Source of the DNA: Streptomyces xanthochromogenes
GTDB lineage: Bacteria > Actinomycetota > Actinomycetes > Streptomycetales > Streptomycetaceae
DNA: 64,000 nucleotides
NCBI RefSeq assembly: GCF_014650455.1
Contig: NZ_BMUZ01000001.1
Span: 62,001 to 126,000 of the forward strand
Reading direction: 5' to 3'
A model generated the notes under the pieces. It made no database searches, had not been told where the DNA came from, and was given only the letters and a program-made list of their open reading frames with translations. Positions 17,714-24,972 of this stretch are shown in pieces (positions within the stretch are counted from its first letter, which is position 1; every line of letters begins with the position of its first letter). Position numbers and translations under genes: made by a program.

Positions 17714-18595
17714 ATGACCCCCGAAGCGCTCGCCCCCCGCCTCCCCTCCCCCCTGGAGGAGGTGACGGACGAGCGCTTCGCGCGGCACGGGGTACGGCTG
17801 CTGCTCAAGCGGGACGACCTGATCCACCCGGCCCTGGTCGGCAACAAGTGGCGCAAACTGGTGCCGAACCTGCGGGCCGCGGCCGGCCGGCCGGTCCTCA
17901 CCTTCGGCGGCGCCTACTCCAACCACCTCCGCGCGACGGCCGCGGCGGGGCGGCTCCTCGGCTTCCCCACGATCGGCGTCGTGCGGGGCGACGAACTGGC
18001 CGGCCGCCCGCTCAACGACTCGCTCGCGCGATGTGCGGCGGACGGCATGCGGCTCCACTTCGTGGACCGCGCGACCTACCGCCGCAAGTCCGACCCGGAG
18101 GTCCTGGCGGGCCTCCTCGACCTCCTCGCCCCCGGGGCGTACGTCGTCCCCGAGGGCGGCAGCAACTCCCTTGCGGCACAGGGCTGTACGGAGCTGGGCG
18201 CGGAGCTGCGCGGCCCTACCGACGTCGTCGCCGTGGCCTGCGGCACCGGCGGCACCCTTGCGGGCCTCGCCGCCGGCCTCGGCCCCGCCCAGCGGGCGAT
18301 CGGCGTACCGGTCCTGAAGGGCGGCTTCCTCGCCGAGGAGGTCGACGCCCTCCAGCGCGCCGCTTTCGGCGGCCCCCGGGGCATCTGGACCCTGGACGAC
18401 CGCTTCCACTTCGGCGGGTACGCGCGGGTGCCTCACGAACTGGAGTCGTTCGCCCGGGACTTCGAGGACCGGCACGGGGTGGGGGTGGAGCGGGTGTATG
18501 TGGCGAAGGTGCTCTTCGCGCTGCACGCGCTGACGCAGGAGGGATCATTCACCCGGGGCACGACGCTGACGGCCGTCATCACCGGCCGCCCGTGA
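17714..18595 (+). CDS. ACC deaminase / D-cysteine desulfhydrase-family PLP enzyme
   Basis: This 293-residue fold-type II PLP enzyme contains LLLKRDDLIHPALVGNKWRKL, where the Lys of GNKxRK binds PLP, then LTFGGAYSNHLRATAAAG and VPEGGSNSLAAQG. ACGTGGTLAGL is the phosphate-binding loop. The family includes 1-aminocyclopropane-1-carboxylate deaminase and D-cysteine desulfhydrase; sequence reading alone does not separate them, and the protein is somewhat short for a true ACC deaminase. ATG 17714 has GACAAT 6 nt upstream, so the transcript may be leaderless. Confidence 0.85.
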   Translation: MTPEALAPRLPSPLEEVTDERFARHGVRLLLKRDDLIHPALVGNKWRKLVPNLRAAAGRPVLTFGGAYSNHLRATAAAGRLLGFPTIGVVRGDELAGRPLNDSLARCAADGMRLHFVDRATYRRKSDPEVLAGLLDLLAPGAYVVPEGGSNSLAAQGCTELGAELRGPTDVVAVACGTGGTLAGLAAGLGPAQRAIGVPVLKGGFLAEEVDALQRAAFGGPRGIWTLDDRFHFGGYARVPHELESFARDFEDRHGVGVERVYVAKVLFALHALTQEGSFTRGTTLTAVITGRP

Positions 18596-18604
18596 CAGGC
18601 CCCG

Positions 18605-18660
18605 CCGGGGCCGGGATGCGCCGGGGCCGGGATGCGCCGGGGCCGGGATGCGCCGGGGCT
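18605..18660. repeat. 16-bp tandem repeat, 3.5 copies
   Basis: The unit CCGGGGCCGGGATGCG is repeated three times without change (18605-18652), followed by a partial fourth copy. Confidence 0.9.
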
Positions 18661-18744
18661 CCGCCCCGGACCCCGGTTCTCGCCCCACCCCACCCCTTCC
18701 CGCAACCCTCCGGGGGTGAGGAGATGCGTGGCAGGAGTTCGACT

Positions 18745-18882
18745 GCGGACCGTGCGTGGCCGGTCGCGCAGTTCCCCGCGCCCCTGAAAGACCCGGTGCG
18801 GGGGCACCTACAGCCCGTCCGGGGATGTCGGCCCCTGAAAGACCCGGTGCTGGGGCACCTACAGCCCGTCCGGCGATTGAGG
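18745..18882. repeat. Dispersed Streptomyces repeat plus 51-bp duplication
   Basis: GCGCAGTTCCCCGCGCCCCT lies at 18766-18785 with the upstream flank seen also at 27.9-28.0 kb. It runs into two 51-bp units (18781-18831 and 18832-18882) that begin CCCCTGAAAGACCCGGTG and differ at a few bases. Confidence 0.8.
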
Positions 18883-18910
18883 ACGAGCGCCCTCAAGGCG
18901 CGAACGGGGT

Positions 18911-18927
18911 CTGGGGCGGAGCCCCAG
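18911..18927. terminator. Short GC hairpin (CTGGGGC-GGA-GCCCCAG)
   Basis: A 7-bp stem with GGA loop lies in the convergent intergenic region and could end the rightward transcript. This hairpin type is a common Streptomyces intergenic repeat. Confidence 0.5.
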
Positions 18928-18988
18928 GGGAACCCGGAACCAACCAACCCCGGGCAACGGGCGGGCAGGCGGGCAGACCCCCCGGGGT

Positions 18989-19005
18989 TTGGGGCGGAGC
19001 CCCAA
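18989..19005. terminator. Terminator hairpin after the Na+/H+ antiporter
   Basis: TTGGGGC-GGA-GCCCCAA forms a 7-bp stem 11 bp beyond the antiporter stop codon. It is nearly identical to the hairpin at 18911. Confidence 0.6.
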
Positions 19006-19015
19006 GGGGAGGCGG

Positions 19016-20614
19016 CTACGTCCCGGGGTCGCGGTAGGCCGCCGCTTCCTCCAGATCCAGCCTGCGCAGCAACGTCCGCATCATCTCGTCGTCAATACGG
19101 CGATCATCCCGCAGGGACACGAACACCTTCCGCTCCGCCTCGATCATCTCCCGCGACAGCCGCCGGTACGTCGCGTCCGCCGATTCCCCCGTCACCTCGT
19201 TGACCGCCCCGAGCCGCTCCCACACCGCGTTCCGGCGCCGCTCCAGGACCGTCCGCAGCCGGTCCGCGAGCGGCGGTGGCAGCGTGCTGCGCGGGTCGGC
19301 GAGCAGCTCGTCCAGGCGCGCCTCGGCCGCCCGGGACGCCTCGCTCTGGGCCTGCGCCTCGGCCAGCGTCTCGGCCTGCGTGTCCCGTCCGGGCAGCTTG
19401 AGCAGCCGGATCAGCGGCGGCAGGGTGAGGCCCTGCACGACCAGCGTGCCGATGACCGTGGTGAAGGTCAGGAACAGGACCAGGTTGCGCGCCGGGAAGG
19501 CGGAACCGTCCGCCATCGTCAGCGGGATCGAGAAGGCGATGGCCAGCGAGACCACCCCGCGCATCCCGGCCCACCCCACGATCACCGGGGCCGTCCAGTC
19601 CGTCTCCGGCTCGCGGCGCCGGATCTTCTCGGACAGCGCGCGCGGCAGGAACGTGGCCGGGAAGACCCAGACGAAGCGGGCCGCCACCACCAGGACGAAC
19701 ACCCCGATCGCGTACCAGACCGCCTCGCCGACCCCGTACTCCCCAAGTCCCTTGAGAACCACCGGCATTTGCAGTCCGATCAGCGCGAACACCGCCGATT
19801 CGAGGAGGAAGGAGACCATCTTCCAGACGGCCTCCTCCTGGAGCCGGGTCGCGAAGTCCACCTGCCAGGACCGGTGGCCGAGGTAGAGGGCCACGACCAC
19901 CACGGCCAGCACTCCGGACGCCCCGACCTGCTCGGCCGCCGCGTACGCGACGAACGGGATGAGCAGCGACAACGTGTTCTGCAGCAGCGCCTCGCGGAGG
20001 TGGCGGCGCAGCCAGTGGATCGGCAGCATCAGGACGAGCCCCACCCCGACCCCGCCGATGGAGGCGAGCGCGAACTCCTTGACCCCGCCGCCCCAGGTGG
20101 CCCCCGCCCCGACGGCCGCCGCGAGCGCCACCTTGTACGCGGTGATCGCGGTCGCGTCGTTCACCAGGGACTCGCCCTGCAGGATCGTGGTGATGCGGCT
20201 CGGCAGGCGCAGCCGGCGCGCGATGGCGGTGGCGGCGACCGCGTCCGGCGGCGCGATCACCGCGCCGAGCACCAGCGCGGCCGTCAGCGGCAGATCGGGC
20301 ACGAGGAGGTAGGCGAGGTATCCCACCGCCACCGTCGCGAACAGCGTGTAGCCGACCGAGAGGAGCGCCACCGGCCGCAGGTTGGCCCGCAGATCGAGGT
20401 ACGAACTCTCCAGGGCGGCCGTGTGCAGCAGCGGCGGCAGCACCAACGGCAGCACGATGTGCGGGTCGAGGGTGTAGGCGGGCACCCCGGGCACGTACGC
20501 CCCGATCAGTCCCACCGCCACAAGGAGCAGGGGCGCGGGCACCGGCGACCTGCGCGCCGCCCCCGCGACCGCCGCACTCGCCGCGATCAGCGCCACCAGC
20601 GGCAATGCATCCAT
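19016..20614 (-). CDS. Na+/H+ antiporter, CPA1 (NhaP-like) family
   Basis: This 532-residue membrane protein exchanges Na+ or K+ for protons. The first 400 or so residues hold about 12 hydrophobic helices. The conserved acidic residues are in LGAVIAPPDAVAATAI and LQGESLVNDATAITAYK, and GWAGMRGVVSLAIA is a family signature. The last 130 residues are a charged cytosolic tail (AETLAEAQAQSEASRAAEAR and so on), probably regulatory. ATG 20614-20612. It diverges from the UBP zinc-finger gene with 56 bp between the starts. Confidence 0.92.
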   Translation of the reverse strand: MDALPLVALIAASAAVAGAARRSPVPAPLLLVAVGLIGAYVPGVPAYTLDPHIVLPLVLPPLLHTAALESSYLDLRANLRPVALLSVGYTLFATVAVGYLAYLLVPDLPLTAALVLGAVIAPPDAVAATAIARRLRLPSRITTILQGESLVNDATAITAYKVALAAAVGAGATWGGGVKEFALASIGGVGVGLVLMLPIHWLRRHLREALLQNTLSLLIPFVAYAAAEQVGASGVLAVVVVALYLGHRSWQVDFATRLQEEAVWKMVSFLLESAVFALIGLQMPVVLKGLGEYGVGEAVWYAIGVFVLVVAARFVWVFPATFLPRALSEKIRRREPETDWTAPVIVGWAGMRGVVSLAIAFSIPLTMADGSAFPARNLVLFLTFTTVIGTLVVQGLTLPPLIRLLKLPGRDTQAETLAEAQAQSEASRAAEARLDELLADPRSTLPPPLADRLRTVLERRRNAVWERLGAVNEVTGESADATYRRLSREMIEAERKVFVSLRDDRRIDDEMMRTLLRRLDLEEAAAYRDPGT

Positions 20615-20670
20615 CAGATCCGTCCGTCCCCGTCCACCAGCGCCCCGCGCTCCGTCGTAACCTGGCCATC

Positions 20671-20931
20671 ATGAGCGAGTGCCCGCACGTTGCAGAACTG
20701 CCGCGCCCCGAGCCGGCCCCGCTGAACGACACCTGTCCGGAGTGCCTGAAGGACGGTACGCACCCCGTACAACTGCGTCTGTGCCTGGTCTGCGGGCACG
20801 TGGGCTGCTGCGACTCCTCGCCGCACCAGCACGCCACGGGCCACTTCGAGGAGACCGGTCACGCGGTGATGCGGACCTTCGAGCCCGGCGAGAGCTGGCG
20901 CTGGTGCTTCGTGGACGGCCTGCTGGTGTGA
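20671..20931 (+). CDS. UBP-type zinc-finger small protein
   Basis: This 86-residue cytosolic protein is almost entirely one zf-UBP domain. Metal-binding residues occur in SECPHV, CPECLKDG, LCLVCGHVGCCDSS, HQHATGHFEETGHAVM and SWRWCFVDG. In eukaryotes the fold binds the ubiquitin C-terminus; in actinobacteria its role is unknown. ATG 20671 has TAACCT (20658-20663) 7 nt upstream and no Shine-Dalgarno, suggesting leaderless expression. An earlier in-frame start would overlap the divergent antiporter gene. Confidence 0.85.
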   Translation: MSECPHVAELPRPEPAPLNDTCPECLKDGTHPVQLRLCLVCGHVGCCDSSPHQHATGHFEETGHAVMRTFEPGESWRWCFVDGLLV

Positions 20932-21074
20932 GAGTGGCCTCCCGCATTCCACGTCCGATGCGTAAGGGACGCACGGGAAGGTTCGAAGCGCCCGGCGCCT
21001 GGGTACGTCAACCCGGTCCCGCTTCACCGCAATTGGGCACTGCAAACCTCTAGCCACTGTCCGTACTCATAGGC

Positions 21075-21087
21075 TTACCATGAGTGA
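21075..21087. promoter_or_regulatory. BldD-box candidate at the start of prsH
   Basis: TTACCATGAGTGA fits every fixed position of the published BldD consensus TNACNC(A/T)GNGTNA except the sixth. It overlaps the first possible ATG (21080). BldD control of sigH is known in S. coelicolor, so the site is plausible; binding here is inference. Confidence 0.5.
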
Positions 21088-21643
21088 CAGTCGCCGGGAG
21101 AGCTTCCGGCGACAGGGCACCATGGATCGCGATAGCGTCGCCAGTCCAGGTACGGACCCCGTACCCACGGCCCCGGGACTTCCCCCCTCCTTGGGCCTCG
21201 AGAGAGCTTGTGCCACCTTGGAGGTGAGGGTGTCCCAGATCGCAGGCGAGCCCGGGAATCAGGACTTCGTGGAAGTCCGGCTGCCGGCCGCGGGTGCCTA
21301 CCTGTCGGTGCTGCGTACGGCCACGGCCGGACTCGCGGCACGTTTGGACTTCACCCTCGACGAGATCGAGGACCTGCGCATCGCGGTCGACGAGGCCTGC
21401 GCGATCCTGCTCCAGCAGGCCGTTCCAGGTTCCGTACTGAGTTGCGTCTTCCGCCTCGTGGACGACTCGCTGGAGGTCACCGTCTCGGCGCCGACCACCG
21501 ACGGCCGGGCGCCGGAGCGCGACACCTTCGCGTGGACGGTGCTCTCCGCATTGGCCGGCAAGGTCGAATCCACCGTGGCCGAGGACCGTACGGTCTCCAT
21601 CAGCCTGTACAAACAGCGCGGCGCGGGACCCGGACCGGCGTGA
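21080..21643 (+). CDS. prsH: Anti-sigma factor for SigH (RsbW-like kinase fold)
   Basis: This 187-residue protein has an HATPase_c-like domain: VEVRLPAAGAYLSVLRTATAG, LDEIEDLRIAVDEACAILL (the N-box region with an acidic Asp-Glu pair) and VESTVAEDRTVSISLYK. It should bind and inhibit the sigma factor encoded next; the stop codon overlaps the sigH GTG, so the pair is translationally coupled. The first 45 residues look disordered. Start is uncertain: ATG 21080 overlaps a candidate BldD site, and ATG 21122 is a reasonable alternative. Assignment as PrsH rests on fold, the SigH neighbour and remembered synteny. Confidence 0.85.
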   Translation: MSDSRRESFRRQGTMDRDSVASPGTDPVPTAPGLPPSLGLERACATLEVRVSQIAGEPGNQDFVEVRLPAAGAYLSVLRTATAGLAARLDFTLDEIEDLRIAVDEACAILLQQAVPGSVLSCVFRLVDDSLEVTVSAPTTDGRAPERDTFAWTVLSALAGKVESTVAEDRTVSISLYKQRGAGPGPA

Positions 21644-22590
21644 GCGGGGAGGGTCCGGTGCGGGACGACGAGCGCACTCCGGAAGCGGTGCGCCCCGTGG
21701 GCATCCCGGAGCAGCAGGCCCGGCCGCACCCGGTGGACAGCCCTGTGGATGGCCCAGATGGCGTTTTGTACGCGGCGGAGCAGGCAGAGCGGGCGGCCCT
21801 TATGAGCGAGCACATCGAGCACAGGCATCACGATCCACACGATCGCAGCGGGGCGCGGGCGATGTTCTTCGAGCTGCGCAAGCTGCCCGACGGCTCGTCC
21901 GAGAAGGCGGAGCTGCGCAATCAGCTGGTTCGGATGCACCTGCCACTGGTCGAGCACCTGGCCCGGCGCTTCCGCAACCGTGGCGAGCCCCTCGACGATC
22001 TGACGCAGGTCGCCACGATCGGTCTGATCAAGTCGGTGGACCGGTTCGACCCCGAGCGGGGCGTCGAGTTCTCGACGTATGCGACCCCCACCGTCGTCGG
22101 CGAGATCAAGCGGCACTTCCGTGACAAGGGCTGGGCGGTGCGGGTGCCGCGCCGGCTCCAGGAGCTGCGGCTCGCGCTCACCACGGCGACGGCGGAGCTG
22201 TCCCAGCAGCACGGCCGCTCGCCCACGGTGCACGAACTGGCGGAGCGGCTCGGCATCTCGGAGGAAGAGGTCCTGGAGGGGCTGGAGTCGGCCAACGCCT
22301 ATTCCACGCTCTCCCTCGACGTGCCGGACACGGACGACGAGTCGCCCGCGGTCGCGGACACCCTGGGCGCGGAGGACGAGGCGCTCGAAGGCGTCGAGTA
22401 CCGCGAGTCCCTCAAGCCGCTGCTTGAGGACCTGCCGCCGCGGGAGAAGCGGATTCTGCTGCTCCGGTTCTTCGGCAACATGACCCAGTCGCAGATCGCG
22501 CAGGAGGTCGGCATCTCGCAGATGCACGTCTCGCGCCTGCTGGCCCGCACCCTGGCCCAGCTGCGGGACAAGCTCCTCGTGGAGGAGTAG
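21640..22590 (+). CDS. sigH: SigH, SigB/SigF-type stress and development sigma factor
   Basis: This 316-residue sigma-70 family factor has region 2 (LVEHLARRFRNRGEPLDDLT, then VATIGLIKSVDRFDPERGV and FSTYATPTVVGEIKRHFRD), region 3 (LQELRLALTTATAELSQQHG, SPTVHELAERLGISEEEV) and region 4 (PPREKRILLLRFFGN, QSQIAQEVGISQMHVSRLLA). I start it at GTG 21640, overlapping the prsH stop as GTGA. ATG 21802, just ahead of the His-rich segment SEHIEHRHHDPHDRSG, is an internal alternative. S. coelicolor SigH is made in several N-terminal forms, so both may be used. Release from PrsH would switch on osmotic or developmental genes. Confidence 0.92.
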   Translation: MSGEGPVRDDERTPEAVRPVGIPEQQARPHPVDSPVDGPDGVLYAAEQAERAALMSEHIEHRHHDPHDRSGARAMFFELRKLPDGSSEKAELRNQLVRMHLPLVEHLARRFRNRGEPLDDLTQVATIGLIKSVDRFDPERGVEFSTYATPTVVGEIKRHFRDKGWAVRVPRRLQELRLALTTATAELSQQHGRSPTVHELAERLGISEEEVLEGLESANAYSTLSLDVPDTDDESPAVADTLGAEDEALEGVEYRESLKPLLEDLPPREKRILLLRFFGNMTQSQIAQEVGISQMHVSRLLARTLAQLRDKLLVEE

Positions 22591-22614
22591 CCGCTTCGCG
22601 CGGCGGAGCGGCCG

Positions 22615-22640
22615 GGGTCCGGGGGCGCGCCCGCGGACCC
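22615..22640. terminator. Hairpin between convergent sigH and membrane-protein gene
   Basis: GGGTCCG and CGGACCC close a stem that also contains the inner GGGC/GCCC pairing. It lies 25 bp after sigH and 8 bp after the convergent stop. Confidence 0.65.
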
Positions 22641-22647
22641 TTCGCGC

Positions 22648-23082
22648 TCACGCGTCCCGCATCGGCCCGCGGATGCCCAGCGCCTGGGTGGTGGCCGGGT
22701 TCACCAGGAGTACGAGACCGGTGATGGCCACCGCCGCGAGAGCGATGCCGGCCGGGATCCAGGGCGCCCCGTCGGAGTTGAGGAACATCCACGCCACCGG
22801 CAGCGCCATGATCTGGGTGATCATCGCCGGGCCCCGGCTCCAGCTGCGGCGGCGCAGCAGTCCGCGGGCGGCGATCAGCGGGATCAGGCCGAGGACCACC
22901 AGCGTCAGGCCGCCCATTTCGGCCTGGGTGGGCTTGTCGGGCTTGCCGGTCAGGCCCATCACGAGCATGAAGAGCCCACCGGCGACCAGGGCGAGCCCCT
23001 CCAGCGCGGACAGCGCCGCCGCGGCGGTCAGCCGGCCGGGGCGCGGTTCGGCGGGGGCTTCGGGGGTCTGCTCAGTACTCAC
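22648..23082 (-). CDS. Small four-helix membrane protein, unknown function
   Basis: This 144-residue protein has a Pro/Glu-rich N-terminus and about four hydrophobic segments (ALVAGGLFMLVMGLTG, GLTLVVLGLIPLIAARGLL, ITQIMALPVAWMFL, IALAAVAITGLVLLVNPATT). No enzymatic motif is seen, and it resembles integral membrane proteins of unknown function common in Streptomyces. It starts at GTG 23082; TACCCT (plus-strand positions 23089-23094) is 6 nt upstream, which suggests leaderless expression. Divergent from the diacylglycerol-kinase-like gene. Confidence 0.75.
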   Translation of the reverse strand: MSTEQTPEAPAEPRPGRLTAAAALSALEGLALVAGGLFMLVMGLTGKPDKPTQAEMGGLTLVVLGLIPLIAARGLLRRRSWSRGPAMITQIMALPVAWMFLNSDGAPWIPAGIALAAVAITGLVLLVNPATTQALGIRGPMRDA

Positions 23083-23176
23083 CCGGCCAGGGTAGCCCGG
23101 GCGCGGGGCCCCGACCCGGGGCGGGCGGTCCGGCCCAGGTGCGCCCCGGTACCCCCCGGTAGGTAGTCTGGCGCCC

Positions 23177-24142
23177 ATGCGTGCACTTCTCGTGGTCAAC
23201 CCGGCGGCTACCACCACCAGTGCGCGCACGCGTGACGTCCTGATCCACGCGCTGGCCAGCGAGATGAAGCTGGAGGCAGTCACCACCGAGTACCGCGGGC
23301 ACGCGAAGGACCTCGGCCGACGGGCCGCCGAGAGCAGTGACATCGATCTCGTCGTGGCGCTCGGCGGCGACGGCACGGTCAACGAGGTCGTGAACGGTCT
23401 GCTGCACAACGGGCCGAGCCCCGAACTCCCCGAATTCGCCGTGGTTCCCGGCGGTTCGACGAATGTGTTCGCGCGGGCGCTCGGTCTGCCCAATGACGCT
23501 GTGGAGTCGACCGGTGTCATTCTCGACGCGCTGCGCGAGAACCGCAGCCGCACGGTGAGCCTGGGGCTCGCCTCCGGGGTGGCCGGCAGCATCGACGAGG
23601 GCGTCCCGGAACGCTGGTTCACTTTCTGTGCCGGGTTCGGATTCGACGCGGGTGTGGTCGGCCGGGTCGAACAGCAGAGGGAGCGCGGCAAGCGCTCCAC
23701 ACACGCGCTCTATTTGCGCCAGGTGGCCCGCCAGTTCTTCGGCGAGCCCCACCGCAGACACGGTCAGATCACGCTGGAGCGGCCCGGCGCCGAGCCCGTC
23801 GAGGATCTTGTCCTCTCGATAGTCTGCAACACCTCTCCCTATACCTACCTGGGCAATCGTCCGCTGTACGCGTCCCCCGAGGCCTCCTTCGAGGCGGCCC
23901 TGGACGTGCTGGCCCTGACGAAGATGACCACGCCCTCGGCGACCCGCTATGCCACTCAGCTGCTCACTTCGACCCCCGATCGGGGTCCGCACGGCAAGCA
24001 CGCCGTATCACTGCACGACCTGACCGACTTCACCTTGCATTCCAAGGCCCCGCTCCCCTTCCAGATGGACGGCGACCACCTTGGTCTGCGTACGAGCGTG
24101 GCGTTCACAGGCGTACGCCGTGCACTGCGTGTGATTGTGTGA
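23177..24142 (+). CDS. Diacylglycerol/sphingosine kinase-family lipid kinase
   Basis: This 321-residue DAGK_cat-fold protein is related to DgkB/YegS. It begins MRALLVVNPAA, carries the nucleotide-binding GGDGTVNEVVNGLL (GGDGT at 63-67) and VVPGGSTNVFARALGLP, and ends with a YegS-like C-terminal beta domain (LPFQMDGDHLG). It probably phosphorylates a membrane lipid such as diacylglycerol. TAGTCT (23164-23169) lies 7 nt before ATG 23177, giving a leaderless layout. A hairpin overlaps its stop codon. Confidence 0.9.
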   Translation: MRALLVVNPAATTTSARTRDVLIHALASEMKLEAVTTEYRGHAKDLGRRAAESSDIDLVVALGGDGTVNEVVNGLLHNGPSPELPEFAVVPGGSTNVFARALGLPNDAVESTGVILDALRENRSRTVSLGLASGVAGSIDEGVPERWFTFCAGFGFDAGVVGRVEQQRERGKRSTHALYLRQVARQFFGEPHRRHGQITLERPGAEPVEDLVLSIVCNTSPYTYLGNRPLYASPEASFEAALDVLALTKMTTPSATRYATQLLTSTPDRGPHGKHAVSLHDLTDFTLHSKAPLPFQMDGDHLGLRTSVAFTGVRRALRVIV

Positions 24143-24169
24143 GTGGAAGGGCCTAAAGTCCTTTCACTC
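24141..24169 (+). terminator. Terminator overlapping the stop of the lipid kinase gene
   Basis: GAGTGGAAGG and CCTTTCACTC form a 10-bp stem with one G-T pair across a 9-nt loop. It starts within the TGA. Confidence 0.6.
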
Positions 24170-24460
24170 GAACGTTTAGGCTGGCATCCACCCCATGGAA
24201 GTACGACTGTGACCCAGTCGACACCGAGGAATCCAAAAAAACTTTCCTGAAGGGGTTGTATCCGCCGCCGAGGTTTGCGAATCTCTACATGGCGATCGGG
24301 ACGGCCCGCAACACCGGCCTCCACTGAAAGCCAGAACCCCTCCTCAATCAAGGACCACCACCAGTCCAACTGGAAGATGGCCCTTCCCTTGTTGAGGGAT
24401 TCGTGAAAGCGTTCACATTCACAAGCACCCCTGCACGTAACACCAAGAGAGGTAGCAGCC
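24170..24460. other. Long leader/promoter region of wblE
   Basis: No ORF is supported. The stretch is unusually AT-rich for the window (for example AATCCAAAAAAACTTTCC at 24230-24247) and presumably carries the wblE promoters. A GGAAT at 24228 is followed by GTT at 24255, but the spacing is too long for a SigR promoter. Confidence 0.5.
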
Positions 24461-24718
24461 ATGGACTGGCGTCACAACGCCGTTTGTCGTGAGGAAGACC
24501 CCGAGCTGTTCTTCCCCATCGGCAACACCGGTCCTGCGCTGCTGCAGATCGAGGAAGCCAAGGCCGTCTGCCGCCGCTGCCCCGTCATGGAGCAGTGCCT
24601 GCAGTGGGCGCTTGAGTCCGGCCAGGACTCCGGCGTCTGGGGTGGCCTCAGCGAGGACGAGCGCCGCGCGATGAAGCGCCGTGCCGCTCGCAACCGGGCG
24701 CGCAACGCGACCGCCTGA
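24461..24718 (+). CDS. wblE: WhiB-family iron-sulfur regulator WblE
   Basis: This 85-residue WhiB-like protein has four cysteines at 9, 37, 40 and 46 (CREED...VCRRCPVMEQC) that bind a redox-sensitive [4Fe-4S] cluster, the GVWGG turn at 58-62 and a basic C-terminal DNA-contact tail (RRAMKRRAARNRARNATA). WhiB-like proteins act with the principal sigma factor. The name follows length, sequence (MDWRHNAVCREEDPELFFPI) and position near sigH. ATG 24461 has GAGAGG upstream. It is monocistronic, with a terminator about 100 bp downstream. Confidence 0.9.
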   Translation: MDWRHNAVCREEDPELFFPIGNTGPALLQIEEAKAVCRRCPVMEQCLQWALESGQDSGVWGGLSEDERRAMKRRAARNRARNATA

Positions 24719-24814
24719 GCCCCCACTTCCCGCCTTAGCAACGCGCGGCGCGTACAGAGCGTACGCACTCACCGCCCCCCGAGCCGCAGCGCGCAGCAGT
24801 AACCCACAGCATTC

Positions 24815-24847
24815 GAGCCCCGAACCGTGTCTCATGGTTCGGGGCTC
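24815..24847. terminator. Terminator between wblE and the sensor kinase
   Basis: A perfect 12-bp stem (GAGCCCCGAACC / GGTTCGGGGCTC) with a 9-nt loop lies between the convergent genes. Confidence 0.8.
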
Positions 24848-24972
24848 GCTGCTGTGTGCCCGCAGGGACGCGTGAGCACCGATGCGGCTACGCCGATGTG
24901 TTGCCTGCGCCGACGCGCGTGGGGCGATGCGCATGCGCCGGTGGGTGTACGCCGTGGGGCGTGGGGTACCCG

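Larger units (their letters stand above)
18596..19015. other. Repeat-filled intergenic region between convergent genes
   Basis: No gene is supported in these 420 bp. The region is almost wholly repeats: 16-bp tandem units, one copy of the dispersed GCGCAGTTCCCCGCGCCCCT element, a 51-bp duplication, and two GGGGC-GGA-GCCCC hairpins. Confidence 0.7.

Noticed and set aside
24228..24257. SigR-type promoter before wblE (GGAAT ... GTT)
   Set aside because: The gap is 22 nt, whereas SigR promoters need about 18-19.
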